Counted from the stretch's first letter, positions 7,052 to 15,739 are shown. The stretch: DNA of 39,830 bases from Oscillospiraceae bacterium (GCA_017506735.1 JAFVMW010000080.1:1-39830), one strand, 5' to 3'. Made by a program: numbers and translations. Notes: a model not told the origin generated them from the sequence alone.

Positions 7052-7146
7052 TCATTGCGAGCCAGTGCGCACACTGGCGTGGCAATCCCCTCTGGGTTTC
7101 CGGATGCTTTCGGGGATTGCCACGTCGCTACGCTCCTCGCAATGAC
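7052..7146. repeat. TCATTGCGAG-type palindromic repeat, copy 2
   Basis: Same ends and inner pair as 379-474, preceded by AAGTTGGAGTATA. It fills the gap between alr and the FemAB gene. Confidence 0.85.
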
Positions 7147-7153
7147 AGAATCA

Positions 7154-8212
7154 TTACTTCTTATTCTTCAGAATATACTTGATATGGGCGGCCTTATGGT
7201 ATGCCTTGGTGGCCACCTTGATGGTGTTGTACCAGAAGCCGGAAATCACCAGGTCGAACTCTCCGATGAACTCCACCAGCTCGGAATTGAAGCCCTTTTT
7301 GAACTTATACAGGCCGTACAGGGGGTTATTCTCGTCCAGATCGCCGGAAACGCCGCGGAAATCGTAGATCCGGCACTTGTTCTCGATGGCCCAGCGGATC
7401 ATCTCCCACTGGAGCAGGTAATTGGGCATGGTCTCACGCTTGACGTTGGAGCTGGCACCGTAGAGATACCAGACCTTGTCGCCGAAGTGGATGGCCAGGG
7501 TGCCGGCGATGGGCTGGCCCTCGCAGAAGGCCATGTACAGCCGGCAGTGCTCCCCCAGATTCTTCAGCATATTGGAGAAATACCGCTCGTCCCGGGTGAC
7601 GAAATTGTCCCGGAGGCCGGTTTCCACCATGATCCGGGTGAACTCGGGAATCATCTCCTGACCGCAGACCCGCACCTCCACGCCCTTTTTCGGGCCGGTG
7701 CGGACCTTCCGCCGGTGGGACTGGGTGAAGGAAGCGATGACCTCCTCCTCGGTCTTGCCCTCCACGTCCAGGTGCATGACAAACCGGGGCTGGATGCCCT
7801 CGAAGTTCTTGCCCTCCTGCATGCACTTGAAGCCCAGCTTCTCAAGAGAGGCCTTGAAAGCGGTGTTGGTGACGGGAACGTAGGGGTCGATCTTGATGAC
7901 GTAGCCCTTATGCTCCTTTGCCAGGGCCTTCGCGCCTTCCACAAGCTGGGCCAGGGTGTCGGTATCCTCCAGGTCGCAGACCGGGCCGCGGCAGATGTAG
8001 AGCATACTCACCGGGAACACAGGAGCCTTGCGGATCAGCACGCCGATGGAGCCACGGATTTTGCCGTCCTCCCCACGGACGACCACTGCCTGGAATTTCC
8101 AGGCGGATTTCTGCTTGCCCCACATATGGCTCTGGCAGAAATGGCCCTGGGGATGGGACTGGATGAACGCCTCATATTCGGGCATGGTTTTTTCGGTAAT
8201 CAGTTCGTACAT
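7154..8212 (-). CDS. FemAB family peptidoglycan bridge transferase
   Basis: 352 residues. FemX/FemAB/MurM proteins transfer amino acids from aminoacyl-tRNA to the lipid II stem peptide. Two GNAT-like folds are visible: one around GHFCQSHMWGKQKSAWKFQA, the second with LYMAFCEGQPIAGTLAIHFGDKVWYLYGASS and DFRGVSGDL near the C-terminus, both family hallmarks. The start ATG at 8212 has GGGAG seven bases upstream; in-frame ATG codons further upstream lie in a repeat. No membrane segment. Donor amino acid cannot be told from sequence. Confidence 0.87.
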   Translation of the reverse strand: MYELITEKTMPEYEAFIQSHPQGHFCQSHMWGKQKSAWKFQAVVVRGEDGKIRGSIGVLIRKAPVFPVSMLYICRGPVCDLEDTDTLAQLVEGAKALAKEHKGYVIKIDPYVPVTNTAFKASLEKLGFKCMQEGKNFEGIQPRFVMHLDVEGKTEEEVIASFTQSHRRKVRTGPKKGVEVRVCGQEMIPEFTRIMVETGLRDNFVTRDERYFSNMLKNLGEHCRLYMAFCEGQPIAGTLAIHFGDKVWYLYGASSNVKRETMPNYLLQWEMIRWAIENKCRIYDFRGVSGDLDENNPLYGLYKFKKGFNSELVEFIGEFDLVISGFWYNTIKVATKAYHKAAHIKYILKNKK

Positions 8213-8321
8213 ATATGTTCTCCCTTTCATTGGGTGGTCATTCTTTTGCAATTTATAGCATACCATAAATGCCCATAAGAAGCAAGGGCCAGTGTAAACT
8301 GTGAATTGATCGAAATTTTGT

Positions 8322-8345
8322 CCACAGCTTTGCGCAAAGCTGTGG
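8322..8345. repeat. CCACAG-TTGCGCAA-CTGTGG palindrome, copy 1
   Basis: CCACAGCTTTGC pairs perfectly with GCAAAGCTGTGG. With flanking bases each arm gives a DnaA-box-like nonamer: TTGTCCACA on the left and TGTGGATAT on the right. Confidence 0.85.
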
Positions 8346-8406
8346 ATATTTTTCACAAAACATCTACCTCCCGTAGGGGTCGGCGTCCCCATAAACTGCA
8401 ATTTCT

Positions 8407-8430
8407 CCACAGCCTTGCGCAAGGCTGTGG
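8407..8430. repeat. CCACAG-TTGCGCAA-CTGTGG palindrome, copy 2
   Basis: CCACAGCCTTGC pairs perfectly with GCAAGGCTGTGG; the left arm is preceded by TTCT, the right followed by AAAAG. Confidence 0.85.
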
Positions 8431-8445
8431 AAAAGTAAAGAAAAA

Positions 8446-8466
8446 CCTCCCAAAAAGGGAGGTTTT
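8446..8466 (-). terminator. Terminator of the Stn-like operon
   Basis: AACCTCCC/GGGAGGTT with a T-rich tail (TTTCTTTAC) on the minus strand, 16 bases after the last stop codon. Confidence 0.85.
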
Positions 8467-8482
8467 CCACAGTATGCACAGA

Positions 8483-10513
8483 TTACTTCAGGATCTTCAG
8501 CGCGCCGGTGGGGCAGGCGTAGGCACACTTCATGCAGTCCGCGCATTTGGCGATCTTTGCAGGATCACGGAACTCGGGCTTGATGACGGTGCCGAAGCCA
8601 CGGCCAACCAGGCCCAGCAGGCCCTCGCCGGCAACCTCCTCACAGACACGGACGCACAGACCGCAGAGGATGCACTTACCCTCGTTGCGCTCGATACAGA
8701 CCAGCTTCTGCTCAGAATTCTGCTGACGCTTGGCACCGGCAAACCGGCCGGGATTCACGGGATACAGGTTTGCGTGATGGACCAGGGAGCAGTCATGGAA
8801 ATCATGGCAGCCGCACTCCAGGCAGCGCTTTGCCTCGGCTCTTGCCTGCTCGTCGGTGAAGCCGTTGATGACGGCATCGAAGTTGCCACGGCGGTAAGCA
8901 GGGTCCTTGCAGGACATCTCGGCACGGGCGATCTTCTCCCGGTCAGCGAACTCCTCGGCAGTGACCTTCCGCTCGGAGTAGTAGGGAGCCTTGACGGTCA
9001 TATCCTGGCCGTTCAGGTAAGCATTGATGGCGTAGGCGGCGTCGTTGGCCTCGCCGATGGCGCGGACAGCGATGCTGGGGCCACGGTTGGTGGCATCGCC
9101 CACGGCGAACACGCCGGGAACGTTGGTGGTGCCGTTGTTCTCGGAAGCCTCGATGGTGCCCTTACGGGTCTGGGTCAGCTCCTCAAAGCCGGCCAGGTTG
9201 CACCGCTGACCGATGGCGGAGATGACGGTATCCACATCCAGGATCTCGAACTTGCCCTCCACGGGCACGGGGGAACGGCGGCCGGAAGCGTCGGGCTCGC
9301 CCAGCTCCATGACCTGGAGCTTGATCTTGCTGACCTTGCCGTTCTCGCCGATGATCTCGGCAGGATTGGTCAGCCACTTGAAGTTCACGCCCTCTTCCAG
9401 TGCCTCCTCGATCTCCAGATCCTCAGCAGGAGCCTCGGCACGGGTACGGCGGTAGATGACGTAGACGTTCTCCGCGCCCAGACGGACAGCGGTACGGCAG
9501 GCGTCCATGGCAACGTTGCCGCCGCCCACGACAGCCACGTTCTTGCCCAGGTCAGGACGCTCGCCCAGGTTGACCTGGCGCAGCACGTCGATGCCGCCCA
9601 GAACACCCTCCAGCTTGTCGCCCTCGCAGCCGATGTTGGTGGACTTCCAGGCACCAACGGCAACCAGAACGGCGTCGAACTGAGCCTTCAGAGTCTCCAG
9701 GGTCACATCGGAGCCGACCTTGATGTTGTTGATCATGGTCACGCCCAGAGCCTCGATGGCAGCCACTTCAGCGGCCAGAACTGCCTTGGGCAGACGGTAC
9801 TCGGGGATGCCGTAGCGGAGCATACCGCCCATCTCGGGCATCATGTCCATGACGGTGACCTCATGGCCCAGGACAGCCAGCTGGTAAGCGGCAGTCAGAC
9901 CGGCAGGGCCGCCGCCCACGATGCCGACCTTCTTGCCGGTAGCGGCAGCGACGGCAGACTTGTAGGGCTTCTCGGAGGCCAGGTCATTGTCAGCGGCAAA
10001 GGCCTTCAGATAAGCGATGGACAGGGGCTGCTCCACCAGAGCGCGGCGGCACTTGTCCTCACAGGGATGGGGGCAGACACGGCCGATGGAGGCAGGCAGG
10101 GGGATCTTCTCCTTGATGATCTTGACAGCCTCGTGGTCATCGCCGTTTGCGATGGCCTTGACGTAGCCCTGAACATCGGTGTGGGCAGGGCAGTTCAGGC
10201 CGCAGGGGCCCTTGCAGTCGCCGTCGTGATCGGACATGAGCAGCTCCAGAGCCACCTTCCGGGCCTGGACGACTCTTGCGGACTCGGTGTTGATGTCCAT
10301 GCCGTCGGCAGCCAGGGTGGAGCAGGAACGCATCAGCTTGGGCATATTCTTGCCTTCGACGACGCAGACACCGCAGGCGCCGTAGTGCTTGACAGTGGCC
10401 AGGTGGCACAGGGTGGGCACGAAGATGCCGTTGGCCTGGGCGACCTCCAGAATGGTCTGGCCCTTGGTGCCAACGCACTCCTTGCCGTTGATAATCAGTT
10501 TGATTTCAGACAT
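8483..10513 (-). CDS. FAD/Fe-S oxidoreductase, StnC-like (NfnB/GltD type with N-terminal 2Fe-2S domain)
   Basis: 676 residues from the ATG at 10513 (AAGGAGG eight bases upstream). Domains in order: a plant-type [2Fe-2S] domain (residues 1-80, LCHL then CGVC and RSC); a GltD-type [4Fe-4S] domain (CGLNCPAHTDVQGY, GRVCPHPCEDKC); an FAD site VGIVGGGPAGLTAAYQLA near 195; an NADPH site VAVVGGGNVAMDACRTA near 330; and two C-terminal [4Fe-4S] clusters (CILCGLCVRVCEE, CADCMKCAYACP). This is the architecture of the large subunit of the Sporomusa-type Nfn (Stn) in the Bfu electron-bifurcating family, which couples NADH, NADPH and ferredoxin. Cytoplasmic. The NADPH partner and bifurcation are inferred from architecture. 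Confidence 0.85.
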   Translation of the reverse strand: MSEIKLIINGKECVGTKGQTILEVAQANGIFVPTLCHLATVKHYGACGVCVVEGKNMPKLMRSCSTLAADGMDINTESARVVQARKVALELLMSDHDGDCKGPCGLNCPAHTDVQGYVKAIANGDDHEAVKIIKEKIPLPASIGRVCPHPCEDKCRRALVEQPLSIAYLKAFAADNDLASEKPYKSAVAAATGKKVGIVGGGPAGLTAAYQLAVLGHEVTVMDMMPEMGGMLRYGIPEYRLPKAVLAAEVAAIEALGVTMINNIKVGSDVTLETLKAQFDAVLVAVGAWKSTNIGCEGDKLEGVLGGIDVLRQVNLGERPDLGKNVAVVGGGNVAMDACRTAVRLGAENVYVIYRRTRAEAPAEDLEIEEALEEGVNFKWLTNPAEIIGENGKVSKIKLQVMELGEPDASGRRSPVPVEGKFEILDVDTVISAIGQRCNLAGFEELTQTRKGTIEASENNGTTNVPGVFAVGDATNRGPSIAVRAIGEANDAAYAINAYLNGQDMTVKAPYYSERKVTAEEFADREKIARAEMSCKDPAYRRGNFDAVINGFTDEQARAEAKRCLECGCHDFHDCSLVHHANLYPVNPGRFAGAKRQQNSEQKLVCIERNEGKCILCGLCVRVCEEVAGEGLLGLVGRGFGTVIKPEFRDPAKIAKCADCMKCAYACPTGALKILK

Positions 10514-10526
10514 TTCAGGTACCTCC

Positions 10527-12284
10527 TTATTCCACGCACACGGCACCCTTGCGGCAGGAGTTGATACAGGCGCCGCAGCGGATACAGACGTTGGGATCGA
10601 TGGAATAGGTCTTCTTCAGCTCGCCGGTGATGGCGCCCACGGGGCACTTCTTGGCACACAGGGAGCAGCCGATGCACTTCTCGGGATCGATGGAGTAGGT
10701 CAGCAGGGCAACGCACTCCTTGGCAGGGCACTTCTTGTCCCGGATGTGGGCATCGTACTCGTGACGGAAATAACGGATGGTGGTCAGAACGGGGTTGGGA
10801 GCGGTCTGGCCCAGGCCGCAGAGCGCGCCGTCCTTGATGGTGGTGCACAGCTCTTCCAGCAGCTCCACGTCGCCTTCCTTGCCCTCGCCCTTGACGATGC
10901 GGTCCAGGATCTCGGACAGACGCTTGGTGCCGATGCGGCAGTGGACGCACTTGCCGCAGGACTCCTTGGTGGTGAACTCCAGGAAGAACTTGGCGATGCC
11001 CACCATACAGGTGGTCTCGTCCATGACGACCATACCGCCGGAGCCCATGATGGCGCCGGTTGCGCCCAGGGCGCGGTAGTCAATGATGGTATCCAGCAGG
11101 TGGGCAGGGATACAGCCGCCGGAGGGGCCGCCCATCTGGACAGCCTTGAACTCGTGGCCGTCACGGATGCCGCCTGCGATATCGAAAATCACGTCCCGCA
11201 GGGTCTTGCCCATGGGGATTTCCACCAGACCGGAGCGCTTGACCTTGCCGGTGACGGCAAAGACCTTGGTGCCCTTGGAGTTCTCGGTGCCCATGGCAGC
11301 GAAGGCAGCGCCGCCGTTGTTGATGATCCATGCGATGTTGGCGAAGGTCTCAACGTTGTTGATGTTGGAGGGCTTCAGCCAGTAACCGGCCTGTGCAGGG
11401 AAGGGAGGCTTCAGACGGGGCATACCGCGGTTGCCTTCCAGGGACTCGATCAGAGCGGTCTCCTCGCCGCAGACGAAGGCGCCTGCGCCGGCCTTGATGC
11501 GCATCTTGCAGCTGAAGCCGGTGCCCAGGATGTTCTCACCCAGGTAGCCCTTTGCCTCGGCCTGCTTAATGGCGTTGGTCAGACGGACGATGGCCAGGGG
11601 GTACTCGGCACGGACGTAAACCACGGCTTCCTTCGCGCCGATGGCGTATGCTCCGATGAGCATACCCTCGATCAGGTTGTGGGGGTCGGACTCGATGACG
11701 GCACGGTCCATGAAGGCACCGGGGTCGCCCTCGTCGGCGTTGCAGATCAGATACTTCTCATCGCCGGGGCTCTGACGGGCAGCGTTCCACTTGAACCAGG
11801 TGGGGAAGCCTGCGCCGCCGCGGCCGCCCAGGCCGGAGATCTTGATCTGCTCGATGACGTCCTCAGGGCTCATGGTCTTCAGAACCTTCTCCAGAGCCTG
11901 GTAGCCGTCATCGGCGGTGTATGCGTCGATTTCGTCGGGATTGATGATGCCGCAGTGCCGCAGGGCAATACGGGTCTGCTTGGACAGGAACTGAGCGTCC
12001 TCATCCTTGATGACGATGTCATTCAGCAGGGCAAAGTCGCCGGTCTCGGCGGCCTTGACGATGGTGTCAGCATGGTCGGGAGTCACCTGGACGCAGCGGT
12101 AGAGCTTGCCGTCGGGAGCGTAAACGTCCACGATGGGCTCCAGGTAGCAGATGCCGATACAGCCGGTGATGGAAAGCTCGGCAGGAATGGAGGCATTCAG
12201 CTTGGCCTCCAGAGCGGAATACACCGCGCCTGCGCCGGCAGCCAGGCCGCAGGAGCCCTGGCCAACAACGATTCTGGTATTCAT
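10527..12284 (-). CDS. NuoF-like NADH-binding subunit, StnB-like
   Basis: 585 residues. The N-terminal 90 residues are a thioredoxin-like domain with C12, C42 and C46 visible (GSCG, GCIGIC). The 51-kDa core has the FMN/NADH site GLGGRGGAGFPTWFKW and NADEGDPGAFMDR, then an SLBB domain, and the N3 [4Fe-4S] motif SCGKCVHCRIGTKR. The C-terminus adds two [4Fe-4S] clusters (CIGCSLCAKKCP, CIRCGACINSC). This extended form is the BfuB/HydB type of bifurcating enzymes, not the respiratory NuoF. It starts directly after the stop of the NuoE-like gene, whose last codons supply the ribosome binding site, so the two are coupled. Confidence 0.9.
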   Translation of the reverse strand: MNTRIVVGQGSCGLAAGAGAVYSALEAKLNASIPAELSITGCIGICYLEPIVDVYAPDGKLYRCVQVTPDHADTIVKAAETGDFALLNDIVIKDEDAQFLSKQTRIALRHCGIINPDEIDAYTADDGYQALEKVLKTMSPEDVIEQIKISGLGGRGGAGFPTWFKWNAARQSPGDEKYLICNADEGDPGAFMDRAVIESDPHNLIEGMLIGAYAIGAKEAVVYVRAEYPLAIVRLTNAIKQAEAKGYLGENILGTGFSCKMRIKAGAGAFVCGEETALIESLEGNRGMPRLKPPFPAQAGYWLKPSNINNVETFANIAWIINNGGAAFAAMGTENSKGTKVFAVTGKVKRSGLVEIPMGKTLRDVIFDIAGGIRDGHEFKAVQMGGPSGGCIPAHLLDTIIDYRALGATGAIMGSGGMVVMDETTCMVGIAKFFLEFTTKESCGKCVHCRIGTKRLSEILDRIVKGEGKEGDVELLEELCTTIKDGALCGLGQTAPNPVLTTIRYFRHEYDAHIRDKKCPAKECVALLTYSIDPEKCIGCSLCAKKCPVGAITGELKKTYSIDPNVCIRCGACINSCRKGAVCVE

Positions 12285-12773
12285 TTACTTGCCCTCCTTC
12301 TCACGGATATCCCGCAGGATCTTCTTGACCTTGTCGGGAGTCAGGGAGCCATAGGTATCCTCGTTGATCATCATAACAGGTGCCAGGGAGCAGCAGCCCA
12401 GGCAGGACACCAGGCTCAGGGAGAACAGGCCGTCAGCGGTGGTCTGATTGTCACCGATGCCCAGCTCCTCCTGCACAGCCTCAATGATCCGCTCCGCGCC
12501 GTTGACATAGCAGGCGGTACCCTTGCAGATCATGATCAGGTACTTGCCCACAGCCTGGAAGCGGAACTGGGAATAGAAGGTCGCAACGCCCAGAACCTTG
12601 GCAGGGGTGGAGCCGGTACGCTCGGCAATGTGGTAAACTGCATCGATGGGGATGTAGCCATAGATCTCCTGCGTCTTTTGCAGAATGGTGATCAGGCTGC
12701 CCTTGACATTGGCATAGCTGGCCAGAACGTCCTCAAGCAGAGCAAGATCCACACTCTCGTGATTGCAGCACAT
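12285..12773 (-). CDS. NuoE-like 2Fe-2S subunit, StnA-like
   Basis: 162 residues from the ATG at 12773 (AAGGAG nine bases upstream; a TTG directly before it is also possible). A helical N-terminus is followed by a thioredoxin-fold [2Fe-2S] domain with CKGTACYVNGAERI and SLVSCLGCCSLAPVMMIN, the C-x4-C...C-x3-C pattern of NuoE/HydC. First gene of the three-gene operon, behind a promoter with a likely operator. It passes electrons between subunits in the complex. Confidence 0.9.
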   Translation of the reverse strand: MCCNHESVDLALLEDVLASYANVKGSLITILQKTQEIYGYIPIDAVYHIAERTGSTPAKVLGVATFYSQFRFQAVGKYLIMICKGTACYVNGAERIIEAVQEELGIGDNQTTADGLFSLSLVSCLGCCSLAPVMMINEDTYGSLTPDKVKKILRDIREKEGK

Positions 12774-12814
12774 CAAGATTCACTCCTTATCGTTTTTGAA
12801 TTTGCATTTCCATA

Positions 12815-12837
12815 ATTTGGCTCAATATAGGCCAATT
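12815..12837. promoter_or_regulatory. Inverted repeat, likely operator of the Stn-like operon
   Basis: TTGGC-N9-GCCAA with flanking AATT, located just downstream of the -10 box at 12841. It does not match the Rex consensus TTGTGAA-N4-TTCACAA. The cognate regulator is unknown. Confidence 0.5.
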
Positions 12838-12840
12838 TCC

Positions 12841-12868
12841 ATTATAACAAAAGATATAAAAATATCAA
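12841..12868 (-). promoter_or_regulatory. Promoter of the Stn-like operon
   Basis: TTGATA, 16-base spacer, TATAAT with a TG extension before the -10 box. Confidence 0.75.
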
Positions 12869-12952
12869 TTGGAAATTTCGCAAAATCCCCGTTCTTTCCC
12901 AGTAATATTTCCAACAAAACCAACATAATTTCCAGGGAAGGGGGCTGAACCT

Positions 12953-13726
12953 ATGGAAAAACTGGACATCTTCATCATCATCTTCGCCATTGCCCTGGCG
13001 CTTGCCCTGCTGCTGGCAGGATTTGGAGGCGCGGTGCTGGAAACGGGAAGCTGGGGGCTGAGCTTCGGCATCACCGGCCAGACCCCGGCCGGAAACGCCA
13101 CGAAGGAGGAGCTTGCCCGGTACGGCGGCGCCTATGTGGGGGACGAGGGGGAGCAGGTGCTGTATCTGACCTTCGATGCCGGCTACGAAAACGGCTTCAC
13201 CCCGGCCATTCTGGACACCCTGAAAAAGCACCAGGTCCCGGCGGCCTTTTTCCTGGTGGGCCATTATCTGAAGGAGAATCCGGATCTGGTCCGCCGGATG
13301 GTTTCCGAGGGCCACACCGTGGGCAACCACACCATGCACCACCCGGACATGAGCAAAATTACGGATTTTGAAAGCTTTTCCAAAGAGCTCCAGGAGCTGG
13401 AGGGGCTGTACCGGGAAATCACCGGAGCCGAAATGCCGAAATTCTACCGTCCGCCCCAGGGAATCTACTCCCAGGAAAATCTGGAAATGGCCCAGAAGCT
13501 GGGCTACAAAACCGTATTCTGGAGCCTGGCCTACGCCGACTGGGACAATGAAAACCAGCCCAGCCCGGAAACCGCCATGGAAAAGCTGACCGGGAGAGTC
13601 CACAACGGCGCCGTGATCCTGCTCCACTCCACCTCCAAGACCAACGCCCAGGTTCTGGATCAGCTGATCACCCGATGGAAGGAAATGGGCTACCGGTTTG
13701 GAACACTGGAGGAGCTGGTTTCGTAA
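12953..13726 (+). CDS. Polysaccharide deacetylase (PdaA-like, CE4)
   Basis: 257 residues. A membrane anchor (about 6-29, IFIIIFAIALALALLLAGFGGAV split by polar ends) precedes a NodB domain. CE4 motifs: LTFDAGYENGFT (motif 1, metal Asp), GHTVGNHTMHHPDM (H-x3-H metal site), RPPQGIYS (motif 3) and LLHS near the end (motif 5). TFDAGYENG is close to the PdaA sequence TFDNGYENG, so the substrate may be peptidoglycan N-acetylmuramic acid and the job muramic lactam synthesis for spore cortex; the second Asp of classic motif 1 is replaced. Divergent from the Stn-like operon. Confidence 0.85.
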   Translation: MEKLDIFIIIFAIALALALLLAGFGGAVLETGSWGLSFGITGQTPAGNATKEELARYGGAYVGDEGEQVLYLTFDAGYENGFTPAILDTLKKHQVPAAFFLVGHYLKENPDLVRRMVSEGHTVGNHTMHHPDMSKITDFESFSKELQELEGLYREITGAEMPKFYRPPQGIYSQENLEMAQKLGYKTVFWSLAYADWDNENQPSPETAMEKLTGRVHNGAVILLHSTSKTNAQVLDQLITRWKEMGYRFGTLEELVS

Positions 13727-14177
13727 ATGAAATTGGAGTTTGGCAAGGTGTTTCGATGATACCGTAGGGGCGACCATTGGTCGCCCGGCCTTCCCCAAAG
13801 GGGAAGGTGGCACGGCGGAACGCCGTGACGGATGAGGTGAAAAACCTTCCGTTTTTCTGTGTGCTTCTGCGCAATGGTACGTTTTTTACCTCACCCGTCT
13901 TTTCAAAATCCATTGCATTTTGAAAATCCACCCTCCCCAAAGGGGAGGGCATCGGGCGTGCAATGCACGCCCCTACGGGGATATCCCGGTACCTCTGCAA
14001 ACTCCAATTGTCAGAGCTGCCGTTGTCGAGCGTGGTGCTCCGCGCAGCGAATCCAAAATTCCAATGAGTGCCGGTGGCAATCATACCGATACAAATTGAA
14101 CTCGCAGGACAGCTACACACGCACAAACGCACGAATCGCCCGTGGGGGCGTCCCCACAAACTCCAACTTGACCACCA
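13727..14177. repeat. Composite palindromic repeat cluster, no gene
   Basis: Starts with AAATTGGAGTTTGGC (13732) and reads through several palindromes: GGGGCGACCATTGGTCGCCC, CCTTCCCCAAAGGGGAAGG, CTCCCCAAAGGGGAG and CGGGCGTGCAATGCACGCCC. Inverted AAACTCCAATT occurs at 14000 and again at 14158. The stretch 14000-14106 is repeated inverted at 39594-39700. No open frame in it looks real. Confidence 0.8.
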
Positions 14178-14220
14178 ACGCGAAAAAGCACCGCCCATTC
14201 CGGACGGTGCTTTTTCGCGT
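14178..14220 (-). terminator. Terminator after the 93-residue gene
   Basis: ACGCGAAAAAGCACCG pairs with CGGTGCTTTTTCGCGT; symmetric, so it may act in both directions. Confidence 0.8.
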
Positions 14221-14222
14221 AT

Positions 14223-14504
14223 TCAGAAATAATAGCCTGCGTTCAGCAGCCGCATGAGGGCGGTGTTGGCCTCCTCGTCGGAGAACAGGGCGCCGAAGCG
14301 CTTGTCCACCGCCAGGGCTTCCAGGGAAAGCTCCAGATGGTGCTTGTCGGCAAGGATCAGGAAGCCGTCGGACTCCCGGTGGCCCTGGAGCGCGCGGTGG
14401 GCGGTTTTCATGGCATCCTCTGCCGCCATCGGCCGCAGCCGCACCCCCATCCGGGCCGCAGTCTCCCGGGCAGAAAGCCAGGCTTCAATAAATTTTTGTT
14501 CCAT
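14223..14504 (-). CDS. Hypothetical protein, coupled to the transposase gene
   Basis: 93 residues, not recognised. Mostly helical, no signal or membrane segment: MEQKFIEAWLSARETAARM, then ALQGHRESDGFLILADKHHLEL and a C-terminal FSDEEANTALMRLLNAGYYF. The ATG is one base from the stop of the transposase, and its ribosome binding site (GGAGGAATAAC) lies in the last codons of the transposase, so the two are translationally linked. Last gene of the gyrB-gyrA-rnhA string before a terminator. Confidence 0.6.
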   Translation of the reverse strand: MEQKFIEAWLSARETAARMGVRLRPMAAEDAMKTAHRALQGHRESDGFLILADKHHLELSLEALAVDKRFGALFSDEEANTALMRLLNAGYYF

Positions 14505-14505
14505 G

Positions 14506-15021
14506 TTATTCCTCCGTATAGAAGCAATCCTTCTCCCAAAGAGCCGGATTCGCATCAATATACTGCCAGATCATCTGATAATCCCGTTCTCCACGGATCA
14601 CATGGTCGTGATAAGAACGCTGCCATATATTCTCTCCGAATACCTTGTTGCACATTCGCTTTAAGGTAGACAAATAGCTTGGAATCACCGCATTCGTAGG
14701 GGACGGCGTCCTCGACGTCCCGCCTGTACGATGTTCCGGGTCTGAAATACCGATGAGCAAATGGATATGATTTGGCATGACCACATATTTCTCTGCCTGC
14801 ACATTGGTGTAAACCTGATTCATTTCACGAATCTGTGCATCCACAATACGTCCATATCCCGTCAGGTGGTTCTGCGGGGCGTCGAGGACGCCGCCCCCTA
14901 CGATCTGAGATAACAGACATTTCCGATTTTTCGTGCAGACCGTAATGAAATACGCCCCATTCTGGCTGTAATCGTACTTTTTGATCCGATTATCTTTTCT
15001 GACCGGCAGTTCCTGTTTCAT
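14506..15021 (-). CDS. REP-associated tyrosine transposase (RAYT, Y1_Tnp/HUH)
   Basis: 171 residues. [10 protein letters not shown] near residue 80 is the HUH metal motif; the catalytic Tyr is probably in [14 protein letters not shown] near the C-terminus. [17 protein letters not shown] is the typical N-terminal block. RAYTs cut and move palindromic REP sequences through single-strand intermediates. The start ATG overlaps the TGA of rnhA (ATGA). Two stretches of the reading frame, 14696-14722 and 14875-14901, are the same GTAGGGG...CGGCGTCC sequence as the intergenic repeats of this window, in inverted orientation to each other, and are translated as [11 protein letters not shown] and [10 protein letters not shown]. 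They lie on both sides of the HUH motif. Confidence 0.9.
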   Translation of the reverse strand: MKQELPVRKDNRIKKYDYSQNGAYFITVCTKNRKCLLSQIVGGGVLDAPQNHLTGYGRIVDAQIREMNQVYTNVQAEKYVVMPNHIHLLIGISDPEHRTGGTSRTPSPTNAVIPSYLSTLKRMCNKVFGENIWQRSYHDHVIRGERDYQMIWQYIDANPALWEKDCFYTEE

Positions 15022-15455
15022 TTCAGCTTCTTCCACTCCCCAACCGCCAGTTCGTCGCAGCGGTTATTCTTGGGGTTGGAAGCGTGGCCCTTGACCCAGT
15101 GGTAGTGGAGCTCGTGGCGCATGGTGAGCTTCAGCAGGGTGTCCCAGAGGTCGGGGTTCAGGGCCGGCTTTTTGTCGGACTTGATCCAGTTCCGCTTTTT
15201 CCAGCCCCAGGCCCAGCCCTTTTCCAGGGCGTCGATGACGTATTTGGAGTCGGAGTACAGCTCAACCACACAGGGCTCCTTCAGGGCCTCCAGGGCCCGG
15301 ATCACGGCGGTGAGCTCCATCCGGTTGTTGGTGGTGTTGGCCTCTCCCCCGGACAGCTCCTTTTCGATGCCGTTGTACTCAAGGATCGCACCCCAGCCCC
15401 CGGGGCCGGGGTTGCCGGAGCAGGCACCGTCGGTGTAGATGGTTACGGTTTTCAC
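15018..15455 (-). CDS. rnhA: Ribonuclease HI
   Basis: 145 residues, slightly short at the C-terminus. Active-site residues are all present: Asp in [14 protein letters not shown], Glu in [10 protein letters not shown], Asp in LYSDSKYV, and His/Asp in [18 protein letters not shown]. The tryptophan-rich basic protrusion [11 protein letters not shown] is kept. It removes RNA from RNA-DNA hybrids. The GTG start overlaps the stop of the previous gene (GTGA). Confidence 0.95.
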   Translation of the reverse strand: MKTVTIYTDGACSGNPGPGGWGAILEYNGIEKELSGGEANTTNNRMELTAVIRALEALKEPCVVELYSDSKYVIDALEKGWAWGWKKRNWIKSDKKPALNPDLWDTLLKLTMRHELHYHWVKGHASNPKNNRCDELAVGEWKKLK

Positions 15456-15736
15456 TTGGTCATTTTCTCCCAGATCCCAGGGGTCTGTTCTCCCGGTTCG
15501 GGCAGATTGGCGTCCACTGTTTCGGACTGCTGTTTGCCCTGGCCGCCCATGCCGTGATACAGGCCCTGTTCCGGGTCATGGCCCATGCCCCGCATCAGCG
15601 TGGTATAGTGCATGGCCACGGCACACAGGCCGATCAGCAGCAGGATCAGTCCCGGCAGGATCTTGCCCAGCACCATCAGCAGCATACCTGCCGCCATATC
15701 GATCATACCCAGCGTTCCCAGCTTGATTTTTTTCAC
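15452..15736 (-). CDS. Small two-helix membrane protein
   Basis: 94 residues from a GTG start with AAGGAGG eight bases upstream. Two hydrophobic stretches ([19 protein letters not shown] and [15 protein letters not shown]) are followed by a polar tail rich in Gly, Gln and Glu. Not recognised. It sits between the 58-residue gene and rnhA, with three bases before it and an overlap of four after it. Confidence 0.65.
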   Translation of the reverse strand: MKKIKLGTLGMIDMAAGMLLMVLGKILPGLILLLIGLCAVAMHYTTLMRGMGHDPEQGLYHGMGGQGKQQSETVDANLPEPGEQTPGIWEKMTK

Positions 15737-15739
15737 GGT

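Larger units (their letters stand above)
8213..8445. other. Intergenic stretch with two DnaA-box palindromes
   Basis: No gene. It holds two perfect 24-base palindromes (8322-8345 and 8407-8430) and part of a GTAGGGG-type repeat (8373-8390) between them. Confidence 0.75.

Noticed and set aside
6056-10564. Very long plus-strand open frames opposite alr, FemAB and the Stn-like genes
   Set aside because: They are GC-rich antisense shadows with repetitive composition (His, Gly, Leu, Gln rich), no ribosome binding sites, and the minus frames encode clear families.
10389-12815. 808-residue plus-strand frame
   Set aside because: Antisense to the NuoF- and NuoE-like genes; low-complexity composition and no domain.
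12815-12837. Rex operator before the redox operon
   Set aside because: The arms are TTGGC/GCCAA, not TTGTGAA/TTCACAA, and the spacing is wrong.
13668-14198. 176-residue minus-strand frame in the repeat cluster
   Set aside because: Built wholly from repeat sequence and overlaps the deacetylase end.
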